Shown here in pieces: positions 6,716 to 14,523 of a stretch of DNA of 17,614 bases. This DNA is from JBHIDJ01 sp046760105 (GTDB lineage: Bacteria; Pseudomonadota; Gammaproteobacteria; Acidiferrobacterales; SPGG2), in the NCBI GenBank assembly GCA_046760105.1, contig JBHIDJ010000053.1, positions 1-17,614 on the forward strand. The letters run 5' to 3'. The position numbers were made by a program, and so were the translations under genes. A model generated the notes under the pieces. That model was not told the origin of the DNA. It searched no databases and saw only the letters and a list, made by a program, of their open reading frames with translations. Within the stretch, counting starts at the first letter, position 1. Each line of letters opens with the position of its first letter.

Positions 6716-8238
6716 GGGTTTTCCTGTTTCTTGTCCTTCAACATGGCCAGTGAGCGGCAGATCCGCTTACGAGTATAGCGAGGCAAGATAACGTCATCGA
6801 TAAAGCCACGACTTCCGGCAATGAACGGATTGGCGAACTTGGTCCGGTATTCCTCCGTACGCTGGGCGATCTTTTCGACGTCACCGATATCCTTGCGAAA
6901 GATGATCTCCACTGCACCTTTTGGCCCCATCACCGCGATCTCGGCGCTCGGCCAAGCAAAGTTCACGTCGCCGCGTAGGTGCTTGGAGCTCATCACGTCG
7001 TAGGCGCCGCCATAGGCCTTGCGCGTGATCACCGTCACTTTCGGCACCGTCGTCTCGGCGAAGGCAAAAAGCAGCTTCGCGCCATGTTTGATAATGCCGC
7101 CATACTCCTGGGCGGTGCCAGGCATGAATCCCGGCACGTCCACAAAAGTCAGGATCGGGATGTTAAACGCATCGCAAAAGCGCACGAACCGTGCCCCTTT
7201 GATGGAGGAATTGATGTCCAGGCACCCTGCCAACACCATAGGCTGGTTGGCGACGATGCCGACGGTCGAGCCCTGCATGCGTGCAAAGCCCACGATAATG
7301 TTTTTCGCATGTTCCGGCTGAATCTCAAAGAACTCCGTATCATCGACAACCTTGAATATCAGCTCCTTCATATCGTAGGGCTTGTTGGGATTATCGGGCA
7401 CGAGCGTGTCCAAGGAAGGCTCCGTACGATCGGCACTGTCGGGTGTCGGTCTGACCGGCGGCTTCGATGTGTTGTTCGGCGGCAGAAAATCGATGAATCG
7501 GCGTAGCATCAGCAGCGCCTCGACATCATTGTCGAACGCGCGGTCGGCCACACCGGAACGGGTGGAATGGGTGACGGCGCCACCGAGCTCCTCGTGTGTC
7601 ACCTCTTCTTGAGTGACGGTCTTCACAACCTCGGGGCCGGTGACAAACATGTAGGAGCTGTTCTTGACCATGAAAATAAAATCGGTCATCGCCGGTGAGT
7701 ACACCGCGCCACCCGCGCACGGTCCCATGATCATCGAGATCTGCGGCACCACACCCGAAGCCAGTACGTTTTTCTGAAACACGTCGGCGTAACCGGCGAG
7801 CGAGGCCACGCCTTCTTGAATGCGCGCACCACCGGAGTCGTTCAGGCCGACGATCGGCACACCGACCTCGAGCGCGCGGTCCATGATCTTGACCATCTTC
7901 TCGGCATGCGCCTCGGATAGCGAGCCGCCGAAGACGGTAAAGTCCTGGCTGAACACAAACACGAGCCGGCCGTTGACCGTGCCGTAGCCGGTCACGACGC
8001 CATCACCCGGCACACGTTGCTCGGCCATGCCGAAGTCGCTACACCGATGTTCGACAAACATGTCCCACTCCTCGAAGCTGTCGGGGTCGAGCAGCAGTTC
8101 AATACGCTCACGTGCCGTGAGTTTGCCTTTGGCATGCTGCGTATCGATGCGATGCTGGCCCCCGCCGAGGCGTGCGGCAGCACGTTTTTCTTCAAGTTGA
8201 CGGATGATGTCTTGCACGCGTCCCCCCTGTCCTGTCAC
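6685..8238 (-). CDS. pccB: Propionyl-CoA carboxylase, beta (carboxyltransferase) subunit
   Basis: A 517-residue crotonase-fold carboxyltransferase that moves CO2 from carboxybiotin to propionyl-CoA. The N-terminal half carries LGGGQHRIDTQHAKGKLTAR, MFVEHRCSDFGM, FSQDFTVFGGSLSEAHAEK and the oxyanion region SGGARIQEGV and MGPCAGGAVYSPA. The C-terminal half carries NIIVGFARMQG, CLDINSSIKGARFVRFCDAF, FVDVPGFMPG and TRKAYGGAYDVMSSK. The ending NPWRKHSNIPL closely matches mammalian PCCB as I recall it, which supports propionyl-CoA specificity. The start is uncertain: GTG at 8238 has a weak AGG upstream, while an in-frame GTG at 8217 (giving MQDIIRQLEEKR, 510 residues) has a strong AGGGGGGA ribosome site. 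Position is 42 nt after the mutase gene, overlapping pccA by 31 nt. Confidence 0.96.
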   Translation of the reverse strand: MTGQGGRVQDIIRQLEEKRAAARLGGGQHRIDTQHAKGKLTARERIELLLDPDSFEEWDMFVEHRCSDFGMAEQRVPGDGVVTGYGTVNGRLVFVFSQDFTVFGGSLSEAHAEKMVKIMDRALEVGVPIVGLNDSGGARIQEGVASLAGYADVFQKNVLASGVVPQISMIMGPCAGGAVYSPAMTDFIFMVKNSSYMFVTGPEVVKTVTQEEVTHEELGGAVTHSTRSGVADRAFDNDVEALLMLRRFIDFLPPNNTSKPPVRPTPDSADRTEPSLDTLVPDNPNKPYDMKELIFKVVDDTEFFEIQPEHAKNIIVGFARMQGSTVGIVANQPMVLAGCLDINSSIKGARFVRFCDAFNIPILTFVDVPGFMPGTAQEYGGIIKHGAKLLFAFAETTVPKVTVITRKAYGGAYDVMSSKHLRGDVNFAWPSAEIAVMGPKGAVEIIFRKDIGDVEKIAQRTEEYRTKFANPFIAGSRGFIDDVILPRYTRKRICRSLAMLKDKKQENPWRKHSNIPL

Positions 8239-8280
8239 GTCGACCTAAACTCGCCGACACGTGTGGATCGAGGTCTTGCA

Positions 8281-10434
8281 CTAGGCGGCGAGTCGATGGC
8301 GTTTGATCAGCTTGAGAATCTCCCCGGCAGCAACGGGTATGTTAGTGCCGGGTCCGTAAATGGCGGAAACACCCTTGTCTAACAACGTATCGTAGTCCTG
8401 CGGTGGAATCACGCCGCCACAGATGACCAGAATCTCCTCTGCGCCTTCGCGCTTGAGCTCATTAACCAGCTGCGGTACGAGCGTTTTGTGCCCGGCCGCC
8501 TGCGACGACACGCCGACAACATGAACGTCGTTCTCAATGGCCTCACGCGCCGCCTCTTCCGGGGTCTGGAACAGCGGACCGATATCGACGTCGAAGCCGA
8601 TGTCGGCAAACGCAGTGGCGATGATCTTTGCACCCCGATCGTGTCCGTCCTGGCCGAGCTTGGCAACCAACATGCGCGGCCGGCGCCCTGCTTCGACGGC
8701 GAACGCCTCGACCTCTTGCTTGATCTTGGCGAAGCCTTCATCGCCCTCATAGGCGGAGCCGTAGACACCGGCGACCGAATGAACCACCGCGCGATGGCGG
8801 CTGAACACCTTCTCGAGCGCGTCGGAGATCTCGCCGACCGTGGCTCGTGCACGCGCCGCCGCGATCGAGAGTGCGAGCAAGTTTCCGGAACGCTTAGCCG
8901 CCGCGTCAGTCAGCGCATCAAGGGCCGTGCGACAGGCCGTCTCATTGCGACCCGCACGCACCGCTCTTAGCCGTTTGATCTGCGCCTCTCGGACCGCCGT
9001 GTTATCGATGTCCAGAATATCGACCTCGTCCGCCTCAGGTGGCTGATACTTGTTCACACCAACGATGACCTCCTCGCCCCGGTCGATTCGCGCCTGTCGG
9101 CGTGCGGACGACTCCTCGATGCGTTGTTTCGGCATGCCGGATTCCACCGCCTTAGTCATGCCACCCATCTGTTCGACCTCGTCGATCAGTTTTCGCGCTT
9201 CCTTCGCTAGCGATACGGTGAGGCTCTCAAGATAATAAGACCCGGCGAGCGGATCGATGACCTTCGTGAGGCCACCCTCCTCACGCAGGATAAGCTGCGT
9301 GTTGCGGGCAACTCGCGCGGAAAACTCGGTCGGCAACGCTAACGCTTCGTCAAACGCATTCGTGTGCAACGACTGGGTGCCACCCAGTACCGCCGCCATC
9401 GCCTCAATTGTTGTACGAATAATGTTGTTGTACGGATCTTGCGCGGCGAGGCTGACACCGGAGGTCTGGCAGTGCGTGCGTAGCATCAGCGAGCGCGGAT
9501 CTTTCGGCTGGAACAGCTCCGCCATAAGGGTCGCCCAAAGCAGGCGCGCGGCGCGAAGCTTCGCCACCTCCATAAAAAAGTTCATGCCAATACCAAAGAA
9601 GAACGAAAGCCGCGGCGCAAAATCGTCCACGTCGGGACCGGTCGAGCGCGCCGCGCGGACGTACTCGATGCCGTCAGCCAAGGTGAACGCGAGTTCCTGC
9701 ACGCACGTCGCGCCGGCCTCCTGCATGTGATAACCGGAGATCGAAATCGGATTAAACTTCGGTATGTGGCTCGCCGTGTACCCGATGATGTCGGCCACGA
9801 TGCGCATGGATGGTTCCGGCGGGTATATATAAGTGTTCCGGACCATGAACTCCTTCAGGATATCGTTCTGAATAGTGCCCGAAAGCTTGTCCGGCGTGAC
9901 ACCTTGTTCCTCGGCTGCCACGACGTACATCGCCATCACCGGCAGTACCGCCCCGTTCATCGTCATCGACACCGACATCCGGTCGAGCGGGATGCCATCG
10001 AACAAGATCTTCATGTCCTCGACAGTATCGATGGCAACACCGGCCTTACCGACATCGCCGACGACGCGCGGGTGGTCGGAATCGTAACCCCGGTGGGTGG
10101 CCAGATCGAACGCGACGGACAGCCCGGTCTGTCCGGCCGCCAGATTCTTGCGGTAGAACGCGTTCGATTCCTCAGCCGTCGAGAAACCGGCATATTGTCG
10201 TAGGGTCCAGGGTCGCACGGTGTACATCGTGGCCCGCGGTCCGCGCAGATAAGGGGGAAAGCCGGGTAGCGTATCGCTGTACTCAAGCGCTTGGAGATCT
10301 TTGGCGGTATACAAGGATTTGACGTCGATCCCCTCCGGCGTCTTCCACACAAGGTCGTCGGCAGTGCTACCCTTTGACTCCTCCGCGACGCGTGCCGCCC
10401 AATCCTTCAGTGTCGGTTTGCGAGATTTAGCCAT
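8281..10434 (-). CDS. scpA: Methylmalonyl-CoA mutase, adenosylcobalamin-dependent, single chain
   Basis: A 717-residue mutase converting (R)-methylmalonyl-CoA to succinyl-CoA, which feeds the TCA cycle. Residues about 30-560 form the substrate TIM barrel, with TMYTVRPWTLRQYAGFS, catalytic-site tyrosine Y81, R199 in VRNTYIYPP and H236 in GYHMQEAGA. These align with Y89, R207 and H244 of the Propionibacterium enzyme. Residues about 586-717 form the B12-binding domain with LAKLGQDGHDRG, cobalt-ligand H598, K592, and GGVIPPQDY. All key residues are intact, and the single-chain length is that of the homodimeric form. It starts 46 nt after prpE with only a weak ribosome site and is followed by pccB 42 nt on. 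MeaB and the epimerase gene in the same cluster complete the route. I expect dependence on a B12 supply encoded elsewhere. Confidence 0.97.
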   Translation of the reverse strand: MAKSRKPTLKDWAARVAEESKGSTADDLVWKTPEGIDVKSLYTAKDLQALEYSDTLPGFPPYLRGPRATMYTVRPWTLRQYAGFSTAEESNAFYRKNLAAGQTGLSVAFDLATHRGYDSDHPRVVGDVGKAGVAIDTVEDMKILFDGIPLDRMSVSMTMNGAVLPVMAMYVVAAEEQGVTPDKLSGTIQNDILKEFMVRNTYIYPPEPSMRIVADIIGYTASHIPKFNPISISGYHMQEAGATCVQELAFTLADGIEYVRAARSTGPDVDDFAPRLSFFFGIGMNFFMEVAKLRAARLLWATLMAELFQPKDPRSLMLRTHCQTSGVSLAAQDPYNNIIRTTIEAMAAVLGGTQSLHTNAFDEALALPTEFSARVARNTQLILREEGGLTKVIDPLAGSYYLESLTVSLAKEARKLIDEVEQMGGMTKAVESGMPKQRIEESSARRQARIDRGEEVIVGVNKYQPPEADEVDILDIDNTAVREAQIKRLRAVRAGRNETACRTALDALTDAAAKRSGNLLALSIAAARARATVGEISDALEKVFSRHRAVVHSVAGVYGSAYEGDEGFAKIKQEVEAFAVEAGRRPRMLVAKLGQDGHDRGAKIIATAFADIGFDVDIGPLFQTPEEAAREAIENDVHVVGVSSQAAGHKTLVPQLVNELKREGAEEILVICGGVIPPQDYDTLLDKGVSAIYGPGTNIPVAAGEILKLIKRHRLAA

Positions 10435-10480
10435 TGATCAGTAAACGCCCGCGGTTTCCAGTGTCCGGTGCGCTCTCATA

Positions 10481-12400
10481 TTACCCGCTACTTAAAACAC
10501 CCTTGGCATAGCCCACGCCCCTCAGGGCGGTCGTGATCTCGCCGAGAATCGCGGGATCGTCGATGGTTGCCGGCGTCTTGTATTCCTGATTGTCGGCGAT
10601 CCTTTGCATGGTACCGCGCAAAATCTTGCCCGATCGCGTCTTGGGGAGTCGCTGCACCACGGTGGCCGTCTTGAAAGCAGCGACCGGTCCGATCTGCTCG
10701 CGCACCATTTTCACCACTTCCTTAACAATGTCGTCGTAATCGCGGTCCACACCGGCTTTGAGCACAAGAAAACCGAGCGGAAGCTGACCTTTCAGGTCGT
10801 CAGCAACGCCGATGACGGCGCATTCAGCGACGTCCGGATGTGCCGCCAGCACCTCTTCCATGCCGCCGGTGGACAACCGGTGCCCCGCTACATTAATAAT
10901 GTCGTCGGTACGCGACATGACAAATACGTAGCCGTCCTTGTCAACATAGCCGGCATCCGCGGTCTTGTAGTAGCCGGGGAATTCTGAAAGGTACGACTGG
11001 ACGAAGCGTTCATCGGCGTTCCACAAGGTCGGAAACGTTCCCGGCGGCAACGGCAGCTTGATCACCAAGGCGCCAATATCGCCGCGTTTCACCTCTTGGT
11101 TTTGACCGTCGACCACGCGCACATCCATGCCTGGTGCGGGCGTAGTTGGTGAGCCGGGCTTGACTGGCAGCTGCTCGATGCCGATGCAGTTGGCACAGAT
11201 CGCCCAACCGGTCTCCGTCTGCCACCAGTGGTCAATCACCGGCACACCGAGATGGCTTTCGGCCCACTGCAGGGTGTCCGGGTCGGTTCGTTCGCCGGCC
11301 AGGAACAAGGTCTTAAAGCCGGACAGATCGTATTCCTTAATATAGGTACCTTCGGGGTCCTCCTTCTTGATGGCACGAAACGCGGTGGGTGCCGTGAACA
11401 ACACTTTGACGTCGTGTTGCGAAATCACACGCCAGAACACGCCGGCGTCCGGTGTGCCAACGGGCTTACCCTCGAAGAGGATGGTGGTGTTGCCGTTGAA
11501 TAGTGGCGCGTACACGATGTACGAGTGGCCGACCACCCAGCCGACATCGGAGGCCGCCCAGTACACCTCACCGGGCTCGACACCATAGATGTTCTTCATT
11601 GTCCATTTGAGGGTGACGATGTGGCCGCCATTGTCCCGTACGACACCCTTGGGCTCGCCGGTGGTGCCGGAGGTATAAAGAATGTAGAGCGGGTCCGTCG
11701 CCGCCACCGGCACGCAGTCATCGTGGGGCGTAGCCGCGTCCATGGCTTCTTTCCAGTCGAGATCGCGCCCGGGGATAAGCTCGGCAGGTTCCATCGAACG
11801 TTGCACAATGATGCATTTTTGCGGTTTGTGTTTAGCGAGTTGGATTGCCTCATCAAGCAACGGCTTGTACGGAATGATCCGTTGTACCTCTATGCCGCAC
11901 GACGCCGACACGATTACCTTCGGCTTGGCATCATCGATACGCACCGCAAGCTCATTGGCGGCGAAGCCACCGAAGACCACAGAGTGCACCGCCCCCAAAC
12001 GCGCGCAAGCGAGCATCGCTACGATAGCTTGCGGCACCATCGGCATGTAGATGACGACTCGATCACCCTTGCCGACGCCAACTGCGGCCAGTGCGCCTGC
12101 GAACCTGGCGACCTTGTCGCGAAGCTCGCGGTAGGTGAACGTCTTGATCGTATCGGTAACCGGGCTATCGTAAATTAGCGCACGCTGGTCGCCACGACCG
12201 TTCTCGATGTGCAGGTCGAGCGCGTTGTAACAGGTGTTCACCTCTCCGCCGACAAACCAGCGGTAGAATGGTTTGTTGCTGTCATCGAGGACCTTGTCCC
12301 ATTTCTTATACCAGTGAACGGCCTTCGCCGCCTCGCCCCAGAAGCCGTCTGGGTCCTCGATCGAACGGGTGAATACGGACTGATAGTCGTGGTTCGCCAT
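10481..12400 (-). CDS. prpE: Propionyl-CoA synthetase (propionate-CoA ligase), AMP-forming
   Basis: A 639-residue adenylate-forming enzyme that activates propionate (probably also acetate) to the acyl-CoA through an acyl-AMP. Visible motifs are the ACAS N-terminal SVFTRSIEDPDGFWGEAA, RVVIYMPMVPQAIVAMLACARLGAVHSVVFGGF, the P-loop YTSGTTGEPKG (242-252), DHWWQTETGW, the hinge region YVFVMSRTDDIINVAGHRLS, and catalytic lysine K592 in LPKTRSGK, the residue often acetylated as a control. The ETGW context and C-terminal part resemble PrpE/ACSS3 more than acetate-specific Acs, which usually has ETGG. I chose ATG 12400 because AGGGGGT lies just upstream. An ATG at 12475 would add an unrelated 25-residue tail. 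It precedes the mutase by 46 nt. Substrate range is inferred. Confidence 0.92.
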   Translation of the reverse strand: MANHDYQSVFTRSIEDPDGFWGEAAKAVHWYKKWDKVLDDSNKPFYRWFVGGEVNTCYNALDLHIENGRGDQRALIYDSPVTDTIKTFTYRELRDKVARFAGALAAVGVGKGDRVVIYMPMVPQAIVAMLACARLGAVHSVVFGGFAANELAVRIDDAKPKVIVSASCGIEVQRIIPYKPLLDEAIQLAKHKPQKCIIVQRSMEPAELIPGRDLDWKEAMDAATPHDDCVPVAATDPLYILYTSGTTGEPKGVVRDNGGHIVTLKWTMKNIYGVEPGEVYWAASDVGWVVGHSYIVYAPLFNGNTTILFEGKPVGTPDAGVFWRVISQHDVKVLFTAPTAFRAIKKEDPEGTYIKEYDLSGFKTLFLAGERTDPDTLQWAESHLGVPVIDHWWQTETGWAICANCIGIEQLPVKPGSPTTPAPGMDVRVVDGQNQEVKRGDIGALVIKLPLPPGTFPTLWNADERFVQSYLSEFPGYYKTADAGYVDKDGYVFVMSRTDDIINVAGHRLSTGGMEEVLAAHPDVAECAVIGVADDLKGQLPLGFLVLKAGVDRDYDDIVKEVVKMVREQIGPVAAFKTATVVQRLPKTRSGKILRGTMQRIADNQEYKTPATIDDPAILGEITTALRGVGYAKGVLSSG

Positions 12401-12500
12401 ACTACCCCCTGTGGTGACCGTGCTGACGATAAAACCGTGCTTCTTGCTTCTTGAGCAAGCTATGCTCGTGATCACTCGGCGCTGTTTGGACTATTAATAT

Positions 12501-12530
12501 AGTATATGGTGATACGACTTGGATGGTCTA
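12501..12530 (-). promoter_or_regulatory. Candidate promoter upstream of prpE
   Basis: On the minus strand TAGACC (12525-12530, 4/6) and TATACT (12501-12506, 5/6) are 18 nt apart in a clearly AT-rich patch (about 12490-12560) within the 180-nt gap between the dehalogenase gene and prpE. An AT-rich inverted repeat with ACTAT/ATAGT arms (12490-12494, 12499-12503) overlaps the -10 box, and a 6-bp hairpin (12443-12448 with 12454-12459) lies in the leader. If real, the five-enzyme propionate block can be transcribed without the upstream three genes. Confidence 0.35.
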
Positions 12531-12580
12531 TTAACATATCAAATACTGCCTATTGGCACAGACAATGATCGCACAAGGCA

Positions 12581-13258
12581 TCAGACGAGTAGCTCGGGTA
12601 AGCCAGCAAGCGTCTGAAGCTCGACGTCCGCGGCTTTGGGTATGCGTTCGCGCTTCTGGCCGAAGCGGTTGATCCACACGACCCGCATGCCGAAATAGGC
12701 AGCAGCGGCTGCGTCCCACGCATTAGAGGATTGAAAACTGATCTCAGCCGGCTCAACGCCGAGCCGCTCGCAGGCAAGCCGGTAGACGCGCGGGTCTGGC
12801 TTATAGATGCCGGCGTCCTCGATCGAGTACACGCCGTCCAGATACTCAGCCAGTCCCGCCGATTCCACGGCGGCTTTGAGCATCATCGGCGACCCATTCG
12901 ACAGAATGGCCGTGCGCATTCCCCTTTCCTTGAGCGTCGCCAATGTCGTTTTCACTTCCGGGTAGCAGTCAAGCTCCAGGTAGGCATTTATGAGGTCCTT
13001 GCGTAGGCTCGCGTCCTCAATGCCGCAGGATTCCATCGCGTAATCCAACCCGTCTTGCGTCACCTGCCAGAAATCGACGTGCGCACCCATCAGGCTTCGC
13101 AACCAGGTGTATTCGAGCTGTTTAGTACGCCATAGCATGGAGAGTTTATCGGCCTTATCTTCGATCCGCCCGCGATGCTTGCCCACGGCGGAGTGCACGT
13201 CAAACAAAGTACCATAGGCGTCGAACACGCAAGCTTTAATGTTTTGCAAAACTGGCAT
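12581..13258 (-). CDS. Haloacid dehalogenase type II ((S)-2-haloacid dehalogenase), HAD superfamily
   Basis: A 225-residue cytoplasmic HAD-fold hydrolase. Family members convert (S)-2-haloacids, such as 2-chloropropionate or haloacetates, to hydroxyacids plus halide through an aspartyl ester. The full catalytic set of L-2-haloacid dehalogenases can be matched: nucleophile D13 and T17 in VFDAYGTLFDV, R44 in LWRTKQLEYTW, S120/N121 in ILSNGSP, K153 and Y159 in YKPDPRVY, then S177, N179 and D182 in SSNAWDA. The WRTKQLEYTWLRSL cap segment is typical of true dehalogenases rather than HAD phosphatases. It starts 20 nt after the FlK-type thioesterase gene, so the two are likely cotranscribed. Downstream is a 180-nt gap to prpE. 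The halogen preference is unknown; some family members release fluoride from fluoroacetate, so this is possible but unproven. Confidence 0.93.
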   Translation of the reverse strand: MPVLQNIKACVFDAYGTLFDVHSAVGKHRGRIEDKADKLSMLWRTKQLEYTWLRSLMGAHVDFWQVTQDGLDYAMESCGIEDASLRKDLINAYLELDCYPEVKTTLATLKERGMRTAILSNGSPMMLKAAVESAGLAEYLDGVYSIEDAGIYKPDPRVYRLACERLGVEPAEISFQSSNAWDAAAAAYFGMRVVWINRFGQKRERIPKAADVELQTLAGLPELLV

Positions 13259-13278
13259 AGGACCGTTCTTCCCTTATT

Positions 13279-13698
13279 TTAAAATGGGATTTTCTGCTTT
13301 AGCTTTTCACTAAACTTCGCGGCATCGACAATCATGCGCTCGTGCGTACCTTCGGTAATGGTATCGACGCCATCGTGCGCACTGATCGCGAATTTTAACT
13401 TACGCCCTTCTTGAGCGAGCAGTTTAACCTTCACGGTTACGGTCAAGCCGGGCGGTGTCGCCGCCAGATGGCTTAGATTGACGCGTGTGCCAACGGTTTG
13501 TGTTGCCGGCCAGTCAATATATTCGTTTATCGCTTTTACGCATGCCCACTCGCACAGGCCCACCATGAAGCCAGTGGCAAACACCTTTGGCATCTGTTGG
13601 AACTCCGGCGCCTCTGCATATAGATACGGTACCGTTTTGTTTTCGGGTACGGTGAAACTGAACTCGTACTCCAGGTTTTCGGGCAGGTTTGCTGTCAT
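13279..13698 (-). CDS. flK: FlK-type (fluoroacetyl-CoA type) hot-dog thioesterase
   Basis: A 139-residue single-domain hot-dog protein. FlK of Streptomyces cattleya hydrolyses fluoroacetyl-CoA selectively over acetyl-CoA and gives fluoroacetate resistance. From memory, this protein aligns with FlK almost without gaps: VPENKTV, PEFQQMPKVFATGFMVG, WACVKAI, AATPPGLTVTV, SAHDGVD, GTHER. The FlK catalytic residues T42, E50 and H76 correspond to T42, E50 and H77 here; G69 and R120 correspond to G70 and R121. F33 of the lid is kept, but gate residue F36 is Met here. The gene follows dodecin by 162 nt, has a weak ribosome site, and is 20 nt upstream of the haloacid dehalogenase gene. The true substrate could be another small 2-substituted acyl-CoA. 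Family call is strong, fluoroacetyl-CoA activity is inference. Confidence 0.85.
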   Translation of the reverse strand: MTANLPENLEYEFSFTVPENKTVPYLYAEAPEFQQMPKVFATGFMVGLCEWACVKAINEYIDWPATQTVGTRVNLSHLAATPPGLTVTVKVKLLAQEGRKLKFAISAHDGVDTITEGTHERMIVDAAKFSEKLKQKIPF

Positions 13699-13860
13699 GG
13701 ATGTGCTCTACGCGGTGCCCCCGCGTCGAGCCTAACTGGCAGCCCAGGGTCTAGTGGTTCAGGCCTTGGCCTCGTCCCGTTGCGGAGTATCGCGACGAAA
13801 CCGTAACGCCCCCGAGACGCGCAACCCTTTGGTCGGCCCGTATAGGACGCCTTTGAAGAA

Positions 13861-14070
13861 TTAGCTACCTTCGAACTTGAAGCTGACGTTTAGCTTAGCC
13901 CGATACTGGGACACTTGACCCTTCTCATCGAGCGCGACATCGAGCTTGGTTACTTCCGCGACGCGCAGGTCCCGAACGGACTTTGCCGCCAGGCTCAACG
14001 CATTCTGGGTTGCGGCCTCCCAACTGTCCGGGCTTGTCCCGACAATTTCAATAACCTTATATACGCTCAT
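13861..14070 (-). CDS. Dodecin family protein lacking the flavin-stacking tryptophan
   Basis: A 69-residue small protein of the dodecin fold, whose members assemble into hollow 12-mers. The start ATG at 14070 (MSVYKVIEIVGTSPDSWEAA) has GGAGGAG 6 nt upstream. An earlier in-frame ATG at 14091 would place that ribosome site inside the gene, so I reject it. Classic flavin-storing dodecins have a Trp in an LxWFEV segment. Here the equivalent is DLRVAEV, with V37 in place of Trp. The sequence instead resembles the type known from Mycobacterium tuberculosis Rv0379 ('calcium dodecin'), judged from memory. It is the first gene of the minus-strand cluster, 162 nt before the thioesterase gene. Some dodecins were found with CoA bound, which would suit this acyl-CoA neighbourhood, but its role here is unknown. 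Confidence 0.9.
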   Translation of the reverse strand: MSVYKVIEIVGTSPDSWEAATQNALSLAAKSVRDLRVAEVTKLDVALDEKGQVSQYRAKLNVSFKFEGS

Positions 14071-14145
14071 GACATTCTCCTCCTCGTTCATGCTCCTAGC
14101 TCAACCGTCACTAGGCGCCAGACTAATAGCGTTGTGAGGGTTTGA

Positions 14146-14159
14146 CCAGTTCTAACTGG
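14146..14159. promoter_or_regulatory. Candidate operator, 6+2+6 inverted repeat
   Basis: CCAGTT (14146-14151) and AACTGG (14154-14159) are exact reverse complements separated by CT. The spacing and length fit a dimeric regulator site, and it lies about 75 nt upstream of the dodecin start codon. No regulator gene is present in the window, so the binding protein is unknown. Confidence 0.35.
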
Positions 14160-14523
14160 CTTTTGAGGGTGGATCAATCACCTTAGATTAATTTCACTTC
14201 GGCTTCAACTTGCACAAAAGACCCCGTAAGTTACCTATGTAGAACAACTAATCCTACCCCCATGCCTGCGGATTTTGCCCGCCGACCAGGATTTCGGGCG
14301 GGTGAGATCGATCACATGCCACACGGTTCGTGGTAGGTTATGGGGCTGTAGGGTCTCCCTAATCTACGCGCTTTCTGCCCCTTCGCAGCCGCTGGTATAC
14401 AAGACTTGCCGTGCCCCGATTCTGCGTGTCAGAATGGTTGTTGGCAGCGTTCTCCCGATAAGCAAAGCCTTCCCTGTGAGCCCCTTTTAGGTGCTCCAAC
14501 ACCGGCAAAAAAGGGCCACAACA

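Noticed and set aside
11525..12178. Long plus-strand open frame (217 codons) opposite prpE
   Set aside because: Antisense shadow of a conserved enzyme; the His/Arg-rich peptide resembles no family.
12401..12475. 25-residue N-terminal extension of PrpE from the ATG at 12475
   Set aside because: The extension is unlike the family, and the ATG at 12400 has an AGGGGGT ribosome site directly upstream.
13761..13772. AGGCC-tt-GGCCT inverted repeat between dodecin and thioesterase genes as a terminator
   Set aside because: The 2-nt loop is too small for a stable hairpin and no U-tract follows on the minus strand.
12581..14070. A fluorometabolite biosynthesis cluster, suggested by the FlK homologue
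   Set aside because: No fluorinase (FlA) or other fl genes are present in the window; resistance or catabolism is the simpler reading.
14275..14490. 71-codon plus-strand frame in the divergent region
   Set aside because: No ribosome site, no recognisable domain, odd composition; better explained as regulatory DNA.
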